Of a DNA stretch of 46,159 bases, positions 31,442 to 40,215 are shown piece by piece; within the stretch, counting starts at the first letter, position 1, and every line of letters begins with the position of its first letter. The translations under genes and the position numbers were made by a program. Under the pieces are notes generated by a model. That model was not told where the DNA came from. It made no database searches and saw only the letters and a list, made by a program, of their open reading frames with translations. The stretch is from Salinarimonadaceae bacterium (GTDB lineage: Bacteria; Pseudomonadota; Alphaproteobacteria; Rhizobiales; Beijerinckiaceae), in NCBI GenBank assembly GCA_007693435.1, contig REDO01000180.1, forward strand, positions 1 through 46,159, written 5' to 3'.

Positions 31442-32275
31442 TCAGTGCGTGGTCTGCGTCGCCGTCCAGAAGACCGTGCGCCGCTCGATGAACTTCAACG
31501 TGCCGTGCAAGGTCAGGCCGAGCAGCGACAGGACCATGAAGAGCGCGAAGGCTCCGGCGATGTCCAGATTGTAGTTGGCCTGCAATATCCGGAAGCCGAT
31601 CCCCTGTGTCGCGCCGACGAACTCGCCCACGATCGCGCCGATGACGCTCAGCACGACCGCCGTGTTGAGGCCCGCGAAGAAGTACGGGAGGGAGTTCGGG
31701 AAGCGCAGATACCAGAATATCTGCCACCGCGTGGCGGACAACGCCCCGAGCAGATCGAGCCTTTCCTGATCGACCGAGCGCAATCCGGCGATGACGTTCA
31801 CGAGCACCGGGAAGAGCGACACGAGCGCCACCACGATGACCTTCGAGGTCATACCGAAGCCGAACCAGACGACCAGAAGCGGCGCAAGCGCGACTTTCGG
31901 CACGGTCTGCAGCGCGACGACGTAGGGGTAGATGATGCGCTCCATCGTCGGAAACAGGACGATGATCACGCCCAGCGACAAACCGATGAAGCTGCCGATC
32001 AGGAACCCGAAGACCGCCTGAAAGGCGGTCACCGCCAGATCAGGAATAAAGGCGCCGGTGAGGAAGCCGCTCACGAAAGCGCGGATGATCGCGGTCGGCG
32101 GCGGGAGAATATAGCCAGGTATTTCGAGAAACCTGACGATGCCCTCCCAAGAGCCCATCAGCGCAAAAAGAACGAAGATCGGCAGGCCGAACCTTTCCCA
32201 CGATACGCCCGAACCCGATGCTTCCTCGGTCGGCGCGCCAAGGATCTCGACCTCACCAATTGGTCTGTCGGTCAT
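31442..32275 (-). CDS. ABC importer permease, nitrate/sulfonate/taurine (TauC/SsuC) type
   Basis: The 277-residue protein has six or so membrane helices and the coupling region DLLGALSATRWQIFWYLRFP (near 167-186), followed by the EFVGATQGIGFRI motif of TauC/SsuC permeases. The ATG at 32275 has AGGAGGG upstream and lies 23 bases inside the ATPase gene. Family cargoes include sulfonates, nitrate, thiamine precursors and pyrimidine-like compounds. Confidence 0.9.
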   Translation of the reverse strand: MTDRPIGEVEILGAPTEEASGSGVSWERFGLPIFVLFALMGSWEGIVRFLEIPGYILPPPTAIIRAFVSGFLTGAFIPDLAVTAFQAVFGFLIGSFIGLSLGVIIVLFPTMERIIYPYVVALQTVPKVALAPLLVVWFGFGMTSKVIVVALVSLFPVLVNVIAGLRSVDQERLDLLGALSATRWQIFWYLRFPNSLPYFFAGLNTAVVLSVIGAIVGEFVGATQGIGFRILQANYNLDIAGAFALFMVLSLLGLTLHGTLKFIERRTVFWTATQTTH

Positions 32276-33212
32276 CGCGCCCTCCTGCTGCGTCGGCCTT
32301 ACCCAGCATGCCCCGGATCTCGCGGACGTGCTCGCCGAACTCCGGCGTGAGCATGTCGTCCAGGCCCCGGGGGCGCGGCATGTTGATGTGAAGATCCCGC
32401 AGCACGCGCCCGGGCCGTGGCGACATGACGATCACGCGGTCGGCGAGGAACACGGCCTCGGGAATCGAATGGGTGATGAACACGACGGTTTTTCCGCTGC
32501 GTTCCCAGATCTGTTGCACCTCGACGTTCATCTGCTCGCGCGTCATGGCGTCGAGCGCGCCGAACGGCTCGTCCATCATCAGGATCGGCGCGTCGTAGAC
32601 GAGCGCCCGCGCGATCGCAGCGCGTTGCTGCATGCCGCCCGAGAGTTCCTGCGGGTAGGCCTTCTCGAAACCTCCGAGGCCCACGAGGTCGAGAAGCTCC
32701 CGGGCCTTGGCCTTGTAGGCCGAGTGGTCGAGGCGAAGGACCTCGATGGGAAGCATGACGTTCTGGAGCACCGTCCGCCACGGCAGGAGAACCGGGCTCT
32801 GGAAGACGATGCCCACATCCGAGCGAGGGCCCTTCACCTTTTCGCCCAGAATTTCGATCTCTCCGCCCGTCGGGGGCCTCAATCCGGCGACGAGTTTCAG
32901 AAGCGTGCTCTTTCCGCAGCCGGACGGCCCGACGACGGAAATGAACTGTCCCTCCTCGATGTCGATGTCGATGTGATCAAGGGCGTGAACCGAATGTTCG
33001 GCGCGCGTGAACACCATGCTGACATCGCGGATCGACAGGGATTTGCGCCCGCTCGACGCGCGCGGCCGCTCGCCGCCTGCGGCCGCAGAGTGCTCGGATT
33101 TCCGGTCTTGTTCATCAGGAATGGTCATCGTGGAACCCTGCCGTGGCGGCCCGTCGCTTGCAGGCCGCAAGGGGAGCCGCTCGCGCGGCTCCGTTGTTGC
33201 GACTGGGTTCAT
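32253..33212 (-). CDS. ABC importer ATPase, nitrate/sulfonate/taurine (TauB/SsuB) type
   Basis: The 319-residue protein has an unusual charged N-terminal extension of about 55 residues before a normal ABC domain. The domain has Walker A GPSGCGKST, FQSPVLLPWRTV (Q-loop), the signature LSGGMQQR and Walker B MMDEPFGALDAMTR. The start at 33212 is chosen because it forms an ATGA junction with the binding-protein stop and has GGAG eight bases before it. If the ATG at 33128 is used instead, the extension is shortened by 28 residues. It powers uptake with the permease and binding protein. Confidence 0.9.
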   Translation of the reverse strand: MNPVATTEPRERLPLRPASDGPPRQGSTMTIPDEQDRKSEHSAAAGGERPRASSGRKSLSIRDVSMVFTRAEHSVHALDHIDIDIEEGQFISVVGPSGCGKSTLLKLVAGLRPPTGGEIEILGEKVKGPRSDVGIVFQSPVLLPWRTVLQNVMLPIEVLRLDHSAYKAKARELLDLVGLGGFEKAYPQELSGGMQQRAAIARALVYDAPILMMDEPFGALDAMTREQMNVEVQQIWERSGKTVVFITHSIPEAVFLADRVIVMSPRPGRVLRDLHINMPRPRGLDDMLTPEFGEHVREIRGMLGKADAAGGRDDRQTNW

Positions 33213-34255
33213 CGACGGGACTCCGCCAACTCCAGCGCCGGCGAAATATCGACCTCGTTCACGTCGTCGAGGAGATCGGTCGTGAACAGGCCCTCCATCG
33301 GCACCGCCTCGTCGAGCAGACGCTGCTCGATCAGGAAGTCCTGCATGATGCGCCAGTGGCTTTCATCCATCTCGCCCCAGCGGACCGAGTCGTCCCTGTG
33401 ATCCTTCCAGAGCTGCGCCGTGCCGGTCAGGACGTGCGTCGAGCGCGCCATCGCTTCCTCCTCGGTCAGGCCCTGCGGCATGCCGTAGAGTTTCCAGAAT
33501 TCGCGCACGGCCTCTTCGGGATTGGCTTGCGCGAAGGTCGAGCCAAGCGCGATGCCGCGCAGGACCGAGACCACCTTGTCGCGGTTATTCTCGAGGAAGC
33601 GGGTATTCGCGGCGATGATGGCGCTCGGCGCTTCGCGGGTGAAATAGGTGAATTCGAAGCCGAGCGTCTCGATCAGCGCATGCTGGGCGCGGAAGAGAGC
33701 GAGCGCGTCGACGCGACCCGCACGCAGAGCCGCCGCCGCTTGCGCGCCGTTGCCGACGGGGATGAGGCCGACGCTCGTATTCGGATTGAGGCCTGCATCG
33801 GTCAACATGCCCTTGAGATTGGGGATCGCGCCGCTGGCGAGATTGGCGACGCCGATATTCTTGCCGTCGAGATCAGCGACCGAATTGATGCCGCTGTCAG
33901 CAGGAACGATGATCTCGTAGATGTTTTCCCGGTCATGCAGATAGACGGCCGTGACCGGCAGATCGGGATTGGTCCGCTTGGCGAGGATCAGCACGTCCAT
34001 GCCGATATAGCCCATATCCACCTGTCCGCTCGCCAGGAGCTGCAACGTGGCGGCGGAGCCGGCGGCGGTGCCGAAATCGACGGAAACGCCTTCCTTCTCG
34101 TAGAAACCCAGCGGGTTTCCGAGGAAAAGGAAGCCGTGATAGGCGTCCAGCGTCGCCGACGCGCCATAGAGCCTGACGTCCTGCGCGGGAGCCGCGACCA
34201 TCGACGCCAGATAGACGGCGCCGACGGCCAGGCCCTTCATGAAAGTCATTTTCAT
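33209..34255 (-). CDS. ABC importer periplasmic binding protein, NitT/TauT (SsuA-like) type
   Basis: The 348-residue protein has a signal peptide (MKMTFMKGLAVGAVYLASMV, AxA cleavage at APA before QDVRLYG). The mature part is a type II binding protein of the NMT1/SsuA family (FYEKEGVSVDFGTAAGSAATLQLL and SVADLDGKNIGVA). The ATG at 34255 has GAGGAG upstream. It is first of a three-gene importer operon and divergent from the FMN-reductase operon. Ligand type is not readable. Nearby FMN reductase and luciferase-like monooxygenase genes resemble the SsuED partnership of sulfonate users. Confidence 0.9.
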   Translation of the reverse strand: MKMTFMKGLAVGAVYLASMVAAPAQDVRLYGASATLDAYHGFLFLGNPLGFYEKEGVSVDFGTAAGSAATLQLLASGQVDMGYIGMDVLILAKRTNPDLPVTAVYLHDRENIYEIIVPADSGINSVADLDGKNIGVANLASGAIPNLKGMLTDAGLNPNTSVGLIPVGNGAQAAAALRAGRVDALALFRAQHALIETLGFEFTYFTREAPSAIIAANTRFLENNRDKVVSVLRGIALGSTFAQANPEEAVREFWKLYGMPQGLTEEEAMARSTHVLTGTAQLWKDHRDDSVRWGEMDESHWRIMQDFLIEQRLLDEAVPMEGLFTTDLLDDVNEVDISPALELAESRR

Positions 34256-34607
34256 CGTGGTCTCCTCGGTTCTGAACCCCTCTTGATTTTCTTTCGCGCG
34301 GGCAGCCGGTTCCGCTGCATGCGCGCACAGTCTCAACTGTGGAGACATTGTTCAAAAAAAATCAACAGCAATGCAATCGGAATATTTTTCTAGAAAAAAA
34401 TTAGCATGAAATTTCAATTTCGTAGTTTCGCCGACTTGGAGTCGCGCGCATCAGGCGGCGCAGTCGGCCCGGATTTGGCGCATTGTTTCAAGAACCCGAC
34501 GCCATGCCGGCCAATGGGCGGGATTTATATCACTTATGCAGCGAATATCTTTGACGCGACCCCACTCGAGGAGAACAGTTCGGGTTGTTGATACGCGTGA
34601 GGGGACC
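34256..34607. promoter_or_regulatory. Divergent promoter region with AT-rich core
   Basis: This 352-base gap separates the TauT-type importer operon from the FMN-reductase operon. Bases 34340-34430 are strikingly AT-rich for this genome and contain the perfect palindromes TTTTTCTAGAAAAA (34385-34398) and GAAATTTC (34408-34415). They probably hold the promoters and an operator for both operons. No small gene was seen; the short open frame 34406-34591 has no ribosome site or family resemblance. Confidence 0.5.
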
Positions 34608-35216
34608 ATGGAGAAACCGGAAGACAAGCGCCCGCTCATCGTCGGCATCGGTGGAACGCCGAGGCCGCAATCCTCGTCCGAGCGGGCCTTGGCGATCAGT
34701 CTCGAAGCCGCCCGCGACTGCGGCGCGAGGACGATCATGATCAGCGGCCCGGACCTTATGGTGCCGATGTATACGCCCGATCAGAGCCAGCGCACGCCCG
34801 AGGCCTTGCGGCTCGTCGAGGCGATCCGCTCCTGCGAGGGTCTCATCGTATCCTCTCCAGCGTATCACGGATCGCTGTCGGGCCTGATCAAGAACGCCCT
34901 CGACTACACCGAGGATCTGCGAGAGGATCCGCGCGTCTATCTCGACGGCGTCGCCGTCGGGCTGATCGCCTGCGCTGGCGGCTGGCAGGCGGGAGCGCAA
35001 ACGTTGGCGACACTGCGCGGGATCGTCCACGCCCTCAGAGGCTGGCCGACGCCGATGGGCGCCTCGATCAACACGTCGACGGGCGTCTTCGACGAATCGG
35101 GCGCCTGCGTCGATCTGGGGACGACGATGCAGCTTCGGACCGTGGGCGAACAGGTGGTGGAATTCGCGCGTATGCGCGGCATGCTCGCGGCTCCGCCGCC
35201 GCGTGTCGCCATGTGA
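34608..35216 (+). CDS. NAD(P)H-dependent FMN reductase (SsuE/MsuE-like flavodoxin fold)
   Basis: The 202-residue protein has the flavodoxin-like FMN reductase layout: the phosphate-binding GIGGTPRPQSSSERAL near 14-29 and the FMN loop SPAYHGSLSGLIKNALDY near 85-102. It reduces free FMN for a partner monooxygenase. The ATG at 34608 is preceded by GAGGGG; the upstream in-frame ATG at 34536 lies in promoter-like sequence. It heads an operon with an ABM-like protein, a flavin-reductase-domain protein and an M20 deacylase. A candidate client is the luciferase-like monooxygenase at 39151-40215. Confidence 0.85.
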   Translation: MEKPEDKRPLIVGIGGTPRPQSSSERALAISLEAARDCGARTIMISGPDLMVPMYTPDQSQRTPEALRLVEAIRSCEGLIVSSPAYHGSLSGLIKNALDYTEDLREDPRVYLDGVAVGLIACAGGWQAGAQTLATLRGIVHALRGWPTPMGASINTSTGVFDESGACVDLGTTMQLRTVGEQVVEFARMRGMLAAPPPRVAM

Positions 35217-35254
35217 GGACAATGCCCGGGTCGCCCGGCTGTGAGGACGTCGCA

Positions 35255-35593
35255 ATGCATATCCGAATCTATTGGGGCAAGATCGAGCCGGGAGCCTGGC
35301 CGGCGCTCGAGGACAAATATCGCGCGCTGATGGAGGTCCCCGCCAAAGGCCTGCTCGGCCGGTTCGTGTCGCAGGACGAGCGCGACCCCGACGGCATGTT
35401 CACGATCACGCTCTGGGACTCGCGCGAGAGCATCGAGGAATGGGAGGCGTCGCCGGAATACCGGGATGTCTTTCTCGCGGCCGTCGCCCCTTACGTCATC
35501 GGTTCGCAATCCGTCTCCCTGAGCGAGGTCAAGGTGTTCAAGGTCACCGACCTCCTCGCCGCATTGAGCGAGGACCGGCGGAAGAAGCCATGA
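35255..35593 (+). CDS. Small antibiotic-biosynthesis-monooxygenase (ABM)-like protein
   Basis: The 112-residue protein looks like a dimeric alpha/beta-barrel ABM-type domain: IRIYWGKIEPGAWPALEDKY at the start, a central GRFVSQDERDPDGMFTITLWDS and the helix IEEWEASPEYRDVF. Members act as cofactor-free monooxygenases, haem degraders or partner proteins. The ATG at 35255 has GAGG ten bases upstream. Its stop overlaps the next start as ATGA, so it is coupled to the flavin-reductase-domain gene. The exact function is unknown. Confidence 0.65.
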   Translation: MHIRIYWGKIEPGAWPALEDKYRALMEVPAKGLLGRFVSQDERDPDGMFTITLWDSRESIEEWEASPEYRDVFLAAVAPYVIGSQSVSLSEVKVFKVTDLLAALSEDRRKKP

Positions 35594-36192
35594 TCGGCGT
35601 CGATTTCGCGCGGGCCGATCCGGCGGAGGTCTCGCGGCTGGTCTATGGTCTGGTTATCCCGCGCCCGATCGCCTGGATCTCGAGCATAAGCCGCGACGGA
35701 ACCGGCAACATCGCGCCTCACAGCTTCTTCAACGCGGTCTCCTGCCACCCGCCGATCGTGATGTTCGCGTCGACGCACCGCGCCGAAGATTCCGGAAGGC
35801 CCAGCAAGGACACGCTGAACAACGTTCTCGCAACGCAGGAATTCGTGGTCAACCTCGTCTCGCGCGACCTCGTCGACGCCATGATGGCGACGGCGCGCGA
35901 CCTGCCGGCGCAGGACGACGAGTTCGAGGTCGCGGGCCTGCGCAAGGAGGCGTGCCTGCGCGTAGGGGCGCCGCGCATCGCGCAGTCGCGCGCCGCGCTC
36001 GAATGCAGGCTGATCAAGGCCGAGCGCATGGGCGACGCGACGGTCGTCTACGGCGACGTCGTCTACGCGCATCTCGACCCGTCGATCATGCGCGACGGCG
36101 CCATCGCTCCCGATCTGGTCGATCCCGTCGCGCGGCTCGGGGGCAGCCTTTACGCCACGCTCGGCGAAGTCTTCTCGAGGAGGCGCGAGTGA
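35590..36192 (+). CDS. Flavin reductase-like, FMN-binding split-barrel protein
   Basis: The 200-residue protein shows the flavin-reductase (DIM6/NTAB) pattern: YGLVIPRPIAWISSIS near 19-34, NIAPHSFFNAVSCHPPIVMF near 41-60 and TLNNVLATQEFVVNLVS near 76-92. It binds FMN and may reduce it with NAD(P)H or act as an oxidoreductase itself. It overlaps the ABM gene (ATGA) and the M20 gene (GTGA). A second flavin-reducing protein in one operon is unusual and suggests a different client from that of the SsuE-like protein. Confidence 0.85.
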   Translation: MIGVDFARADPAEVSRLVYGLVIPRPIAWISSISRDGTGNIAPHSFFNAVSCHPPIVMFASTHRAEDSGRPSKDTLNNVLATQEFVVNLVSRDLVDAMMATARDLPAQDDEFEVAGLRKEACLRVGAPRIAQSRAALECRLIKAERMGDATVVYGDVVYAHLDPSIMRDGAIAPDLVDPVARLGGSLYATLGEVFSRRRE

Positions 36193-37373
36193 CCCCGATG
36201 ACGGCGGATGGGCGGGACGACAGGGAGGCGGCGGCGGTGGCGATGCTGGAGCGCCTCGTCGCGTTCAGGACCGAATCCCGATCGTCGAACCTCGAATGCG
36301 TCGATTTCATCCGCAACCATCTCGCCGGGCTCGGGATCGAAACGACGACGATCTACGACGAGACGCACACCAAGGCGAACATCTTCGCGACGATCGGACC
36401 GCGCGTGCCGGGCGGCGTGGTCCTCTCGGGACATACGGACGTCGTTCCCGCCGAGGAGGGCGACTGGACCAGCGACCCGTTCAGGCTCGTCGAACGCGAC
36501 GGGCGGCTCTACGGGCGCGGCGCCTGCGACATGAAGGGCTTCGACGCCATCGTCCTGTCGGCCGTGCCGCGCATGCTGGCGGCGGGGCTGAAGGCGCCCG
36601 TTCACATCGCCCTGTCCTATGACGAGGAGGTCGGCTGCAAGGGCGCGCCCTCGCTGGTCGAGGCCATGACGCGCGCGATTCCGCCGCCGCGCGCCGTCAT
36701 CGTTGGCGAGCCGACCATGATGGCGCCGGTCATCGGTCACAAATCCTCGCTGTCCTTCTTCACCACGGTGAAGGGCAAGCCGGTCCATTCGAGCCGGATC
36801 GATACGGGGGTGAGCGCCGTGATGATTGCGGCGCGTCTGATCGCCTGGCTCGACGAGACCATGGAGGCCAATCGCCGGCGAGCCGCGCCGAACGGCTTCG
36901 CCCCGCCCTACACGACGCTCCATTGCGGCATGGTCAAGGGCGGCGTGGCGGCCAACATCGTCGCGCAGGCCTGCGAATTCGTCACGGACATTCGCTCCGT
37001 TCCGGACGAAGACCCCCTCGCCTATCGCGGAGCGTTCGAGGCCTATATCGCGCAGGAGATCCTGCCCCGGATGCACAGCGTCGCGCCGGAGACCGGCGTG
37101 GCGATCATCGAGCGATCGCATGTCCCGAGCCTCGCGCCGGAGCCGGGCGGCGCGGCGGGCGCGCTGGCGCGGGAGCTGACCGGCGTGGACGAGGCGGGCT
37201 TCGTGTCCTACGGCACCGAGGCCGGCATCTTCCAGCGCGCGGGCTGGTCCACGGTCGTCTGCGGCCCCGGCGACATCGCCCAGGCCCACCAGGCGGACGA
37301 ATACCTGTCGCGGGAGCAGCTGCGCGCGGGCGTGGCGTTCACCGATCGCCTGATCGCGCGGCTGAGCGACTGA
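36189..37373 (+). CDS. M20 family metallohydrolase, ArgE (acetylornithine deacetylase)-like
   Basis: The 394-residue enzyme has all M20 metal and catalytic residues: His82 (SGHTDVVP), Asp114 (RGACDMKGF), Glu146-Glu147 (SYDEEVG), the GEPT motif near 173, HSSR in the dimer domain and the C-terminal histidine in QAHQADEYL. It hydrolyses an amide, as in N-acetylornithine deacetylases and related N-acyl amino acid hydrolases. The GTG at 36189 overlaps the upstream stop (GTGA) with GAGGAGG at 36177-36183 correctly spaced; the ATG at 36198 is too far. The catabolic setting suggests deacylation of a pathway intermediate, not arginine synthesis. Confidence 0.9.
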   Translation: MTPMTADGRDDREAAAVAMLERLVAFRTESRSSNLECVDFIRNHLAGLGIETTTIYDETHTKANIFATIGPRVPGGVVLSGHTDVVPAEEGDWTSDPFRLVERDGRLYGRGACDMKGFDAIVLSAVPRMLAAGLKAPVHIALSYDEEVGCKGAPSLVEAMTRAIPPPRAVIVGEPTMMAPVIGHKSSLSFFTTVKGKPVHSSRIDTGVSAVMIAARLIAWLDETMEANRRRAAPNGFAPPYTTLHCGMVKGGVAANIVAQACEFVTDIRSVPDEDPLAYRGAFEAYIAQEILPRMHSVAPETGVAIIERSHVPSLAPEPGGAAGALARELTGVDEAGFVSYGTEAGIFQRAGWSTVVCGPGDIAQAHQADEYLSREQLRAGVAFTDRLIARLSD

Positions 37374-37389
37374 CGCCGACCGCCGACGG

Positions 37390-37896
37390 CTAACCCTGCG
37401 CGTCGCCCGCCTCGCGCGCGATGGGCAGCAGGCCGTCGACCTTGAGCGCCTTGATGGAGAAGGTGCTGCGCAGGTCGTAGATGCCGGGCATCTTGGCGAT
37501 GTGGTCGAGGGTGATGCGCGCATAATCGTCCATGTCGCGGGCCACGACCTCCGCCATCAGGTCGAACTCCCCGCTGACGACGTGGCAGGAAAGAACCTCG
37601 GGGATCTCCATGATCCGTCGCGCGACGTCCGCTTGCGAGGATTCGCGGCTGCGTTTCAGGCTGAGGAAGGCGAAAATCGAGAAACCGAGTTTGGCCGGGT
37701 CCAGAACCGCCTTGTAGCGGCTGACATAGCCCGCCTCTTCGAGCAGTCCGATGCGCCGAAGACAGGGCGTCGGCGAGAGATTGACGAGCCGCGCGATCTC
37801 CTTGTTCGTCAGGCGCGCGTCCTGCTGCAAAAGCGCGAGAATGCTGCGATCCGTCCGATCGAGGCTGCGTTTTTCCCTGGAATTGCCGGAGCTCAT
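37390..37896 (-). CDS. Lrp/AsnC family transcriptional regulator
   Basis: The 168-residue protein has the N-terminal Lrp helix-turn-helix (LDRTDRSILALLQQDARLTN, then LVNLSPTPCLRRIGLLEEAGY, about 12-58) and the RAM effector domain with VLSCHVVSGEFDLMAEVVA near 104-122. It should sense an amino acid or amino-acid-like ligand. It is on the minus strand 77 bases after the second M24 gene and converges on the M20 gene. AsnC-type regulators also accompany ectoine-type catabolic clusters that contain M24 hydrolases. Confidence 0.9.
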   Translation of the reverse strand: MSSGNSREKRSLDRTDRSILALLQQDARLTNKEIARLVNLSPTPCLRRIGLLEEAGYVSRYKAVLDPAKLGFSIFAFLSLKRSRESSQADVARRIMEIPEVLSCHVVSGEFDLMAEVVARDMDDYARITLDHIAKMPGIYDLRSTFSIKALKVDGLLPIAREAGDAQG

Positions 37897-37972
37897 TACC
37901 CAATCGCCTCACCGTGACGCCGCGAAAACTATTCAGTCGCCTCAACCATGTCCAGCGAAGCGGAGGCTTGGT

Positions 37973-39127
37973 TCACGCCGCCACGATCAGGTCGTTCGGG
38001 CGGCGCGACAGCGCCTGCGCGCCGTCCGGCGTCACGAGGACGTTGTCGACGACGCGCACCCCGAGGCGCTCCTCCTCAATGAAGACGTTCGGGCACAGCG
38101 AGAGCAGCATGCCGGCCTTCAGAATCTGCCGGCTTCCGGCGGACATCTGCAGCCCGTCGCCCGTCGCCGGCGGAAAGGACGTGGCGACGGCGTAGCCGGT
38201 GGTGTGGACCCGGTGAGCGGCCAGCCCCGCCTTTTCGAGAACCGCGACGGCCGCGTCGTGGGGGGCGCAAGCGGGCGCGCCGTCACGTATCGCCGCGCGC
38301 ATCGCCGCCGCAGCCTCGCGCACCGCCGCAAAGCATTCGAGCAGCCGCGACGACGGCTCCCCGAGAACGAATTGCCGCCCGATCGAGACCGTATGGCGCT
38401 TGAAGGGCACGCAATATTCCGCGTTTCCGACATCGCCGCGCTCCAGCCGGCGATGCGTCGGCGCGCCGTGACTGAAGGCCGCGCGGGGGCCCGAGACCAG
38501 ATTGAGCGGCACCGTCGGCGCGTCGCCCCCCTCCGCGATGATCACGCGGTAGATCTCGGCGGCGATCTCGTTCTCGCGACGGCCGATTGCGAGCTCGCCG
38601 ACCAGCGCGTCGATCGAAAGGTCGGCGATCCGCGCGGCCTCGCGCAGATACGCGATCTCGCGCTCCGACTTGACCAGGCGCAGGTCGCGCACGATTCCCG
38701 CCGCCTCGCGCGCGTCGGGCAAGGCGCTGACGATGACGAGATGGTGCTCGGGATGCAGGTAATAGGCCGGGATCTCCATCCCGACAGGCCGTCCGTCGTC
38801 GAGAGCGAGGCGACTCATTAGCGCGAGAAAAGCCGCGACCGGATCGCCCGCATTGGCGCTGCCCCAGCAGCTCAGGTCGTCGATGAGGGCGTCGGCGGCG
38901 AACTCCGCGCGCTCCGCCTCGCGCGTGAACATGTGCAGCCGCTGCGAGAGCCGGTCGACGATCAGGCACTGGAAGGCCTGATAGCTCTTGGCCTCCGCGC
39001 CCGTGAGCCAGTGGATCGTCGTCGGATGGAAGGCGAGGAAGGCGTCCAGCCCCGCCTCGCCGAGGGCGTCGAACACCCGGCGACGGCGGCCGGCGAATTC
39101 TTCCGGCGAAAAATCATGGCGCGACAC
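37973..39127 (-). CDS. M24 (creatinase/aminopeptidase P fold) hydrolase paralogue, all metal ligands lost
   Basis: This 384-residue protein is a clear paralogue of the one at 26909-28063: same length, same N-terminal HDF-PEEFA pattern, same IHWLTG-AKSYQAFQC block. It has diverged further. The five M24 metal-ligand positions read Glu237, Ser248, Tyr312, Cys345 and Val360, so none is a standard ligand in its standard form. The creatinase-like His220 (FSHGAPT) remains. It starts with GTG at 39127 with GGGAG upstream, 23 bases after the luciferase-like gene, and is probably co-transcribed with it. A metal-free C-N hydrolase with a different or later substrate than its paralogue is inferred. Confidence 0.83.
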   Translation of the reverse strand: MSRHDFSPEEFAGRRRRVFDALGEAGLDAFLAFHPTTIHWLTGAEAKSYQAFQCLIVDRLSQRLHMFTREAERAEFAADALIDDLSCWGSANAGDPVAAFLALMSRLALDDGRPVGMEIPAYYLHPEHHLVIVSALPDAREAAGIVRDLRLVKSEREIAYLREAARIADLSIDALVGELAIGRRENEIAAEIYRVIIAEGGDAPTVPLNLVSGPRAAFSHGAPTHRRLERGDVGNAEYCVPFKRHTVSIGRQFVLGEPSSRLLECFAAVREAAAAMRAAIRDGAPACAPHDAAVAVLEKAGLAAHRVHTTGYAVATSFPPATGDGLQMSAGSRQILKAGMLLSLCPNVFIEEERLGVRVVDNVLVTPDGAQALSRRPNDLIVAA

Positions 39128-39150
39128 GGCGTACTCCCGAACGGCCCGGA

Positions 39151-40215
39151 TCAGCTCTGAAAGCGCGGGATGACCTTTTCGCCGATCAGTTCGATCGAGC
39201 GCATCACCTGATCATGCGTCGTGAAGCCGGCCTGCATGAAGAAGATCATCTGATCGATGCCCGTCGTCGCCCACTTCTCGACGAGGCGCGTGATGGTGTC
39301 GGGATCGCCGCCGATGGCCATTCCGTTGTCGATCAGATCGTCGTTCGAGAGCTTCGAGATGCGCTCGCGGATCGCCGCGACGCCGCCGGCCGTGGTGAAG
39401 CGCAGATGGTTCAGTTCGGCGTCGTTGTCGCCGTAGTACCAGCGCGCCGCCGCGCAGGCGATGTCGCGGCCCTTGCGATCGTCGGAATCGCAGCAGGCGA
39501 TGCCGAAAACAGCCGTCTGGCGGTTGGGCTTGCGCGCGACAAGCGACGACGAATCCGCCTCGGCCGCGATCGCGTGGTAGCGCTCGACCGCATCGCGGGT
39601 CACCTCGACGGAATTGCGCGTCACGCCGATTACGCCATAGCCCTGGCGGGCGGCGTGCTCGTAGGTCTCGAGATTCGTCGCGGCGACCCAGAGCGGGGGA
39701 TGCGGCTTCTGGATGACGCGGGGCACGACGTCGCGGCCCAGCAGGTCGAAATGCTCGCCCTTGAAGCCCTTGAAAGGCTCCTCCTCGAACATGCGCAGGA
39801 TCGCCGTCAGCGATTCCTTGCCGACCGCGCGACCTTCGGCGGGATCGAAGCCGAGAGCGTCCAGCATGTATGTCGTGGTGCCCCGGCCCGTGCCGAACTC
39901 CACGCGGCCGTTGGAGAGCACGTCGAGCGTGGCGACACGCTCGGCGACGTAATAGGGATTATGGATCGGTAGGAGGACGACGCCGAGCCCCATCCGCATC
40001 GTCTTCGTGCGCTGGCTGAGCGCGGCGAGGAACATGTCCGAGGCGGGCGCATGCCCGATTTCCGCGAGGAAGTGCTGTTCGGTGATCCAGAAATACTCGA
40101 AGCCCGCAGCCTCGCCCGCGGCGCCCTGCTCCAGCGCGTTCCAGTAAGCCTCGCGCTCGGACGTCTCTGTCCAGGGACGCGGGATCTGAATCTGGGTCAT
40201 CATTCCGAAATGCAT
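39151..40215 (-). CDS. LLM-class (luciferase-like) flavin-dependent monooxygenase
   Basis: The 354-residue TIM-barrel protein has bacterial-luciferase-family marks: the WITEQHF segment near 43-49, ASDMFLAALSQRTKTMRMGLGV near 57-78 and VEFGTGRGTT near 103-112 (FMN phosphate region). It uses FMNH2 and oxygen to oxidise a small molecule, often cleaving C-S, C-N or ring bonds. The ATG at 40215 has GGAG upstream; the frame extends to 40284 without a better start. FMNH2 could come from the FMN reductase at 34608-35216. It is upstream of the second M24 hydrolase in the same direction. Confidence 0.88.
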   Translation of the reverse strand: MHFGMMTQIQIPRPWTETSEREAYWNALEQGAAGEAAGFEYFWITEQHFLAEIGHAPASDMFLAALSQRTKTMRMGLGVVLLPIHNPYYVAERVATLDVLSNGRVEFGTGRGTTTYMLDALGFDPAEGRAVGKESLTAILRMFEEEPFKGFKGEHFDLLGRDVVPRVIQKPHPPLWVAATNLETYEHAARQGYGVIGVTRNSVEVTRDAVERYHAIAAEADSSSLVARKPNRQTAVFGIACCDSDDRKGRDIACAAARWYYGDNDAELNHLRFTTAGGVAAIRERISKLSNDDLIDNGMAIGGDPDTITRLVEKWATTGIDQMIFFMQAGFTTHDQVMRSIELIGEKVIPRFQS

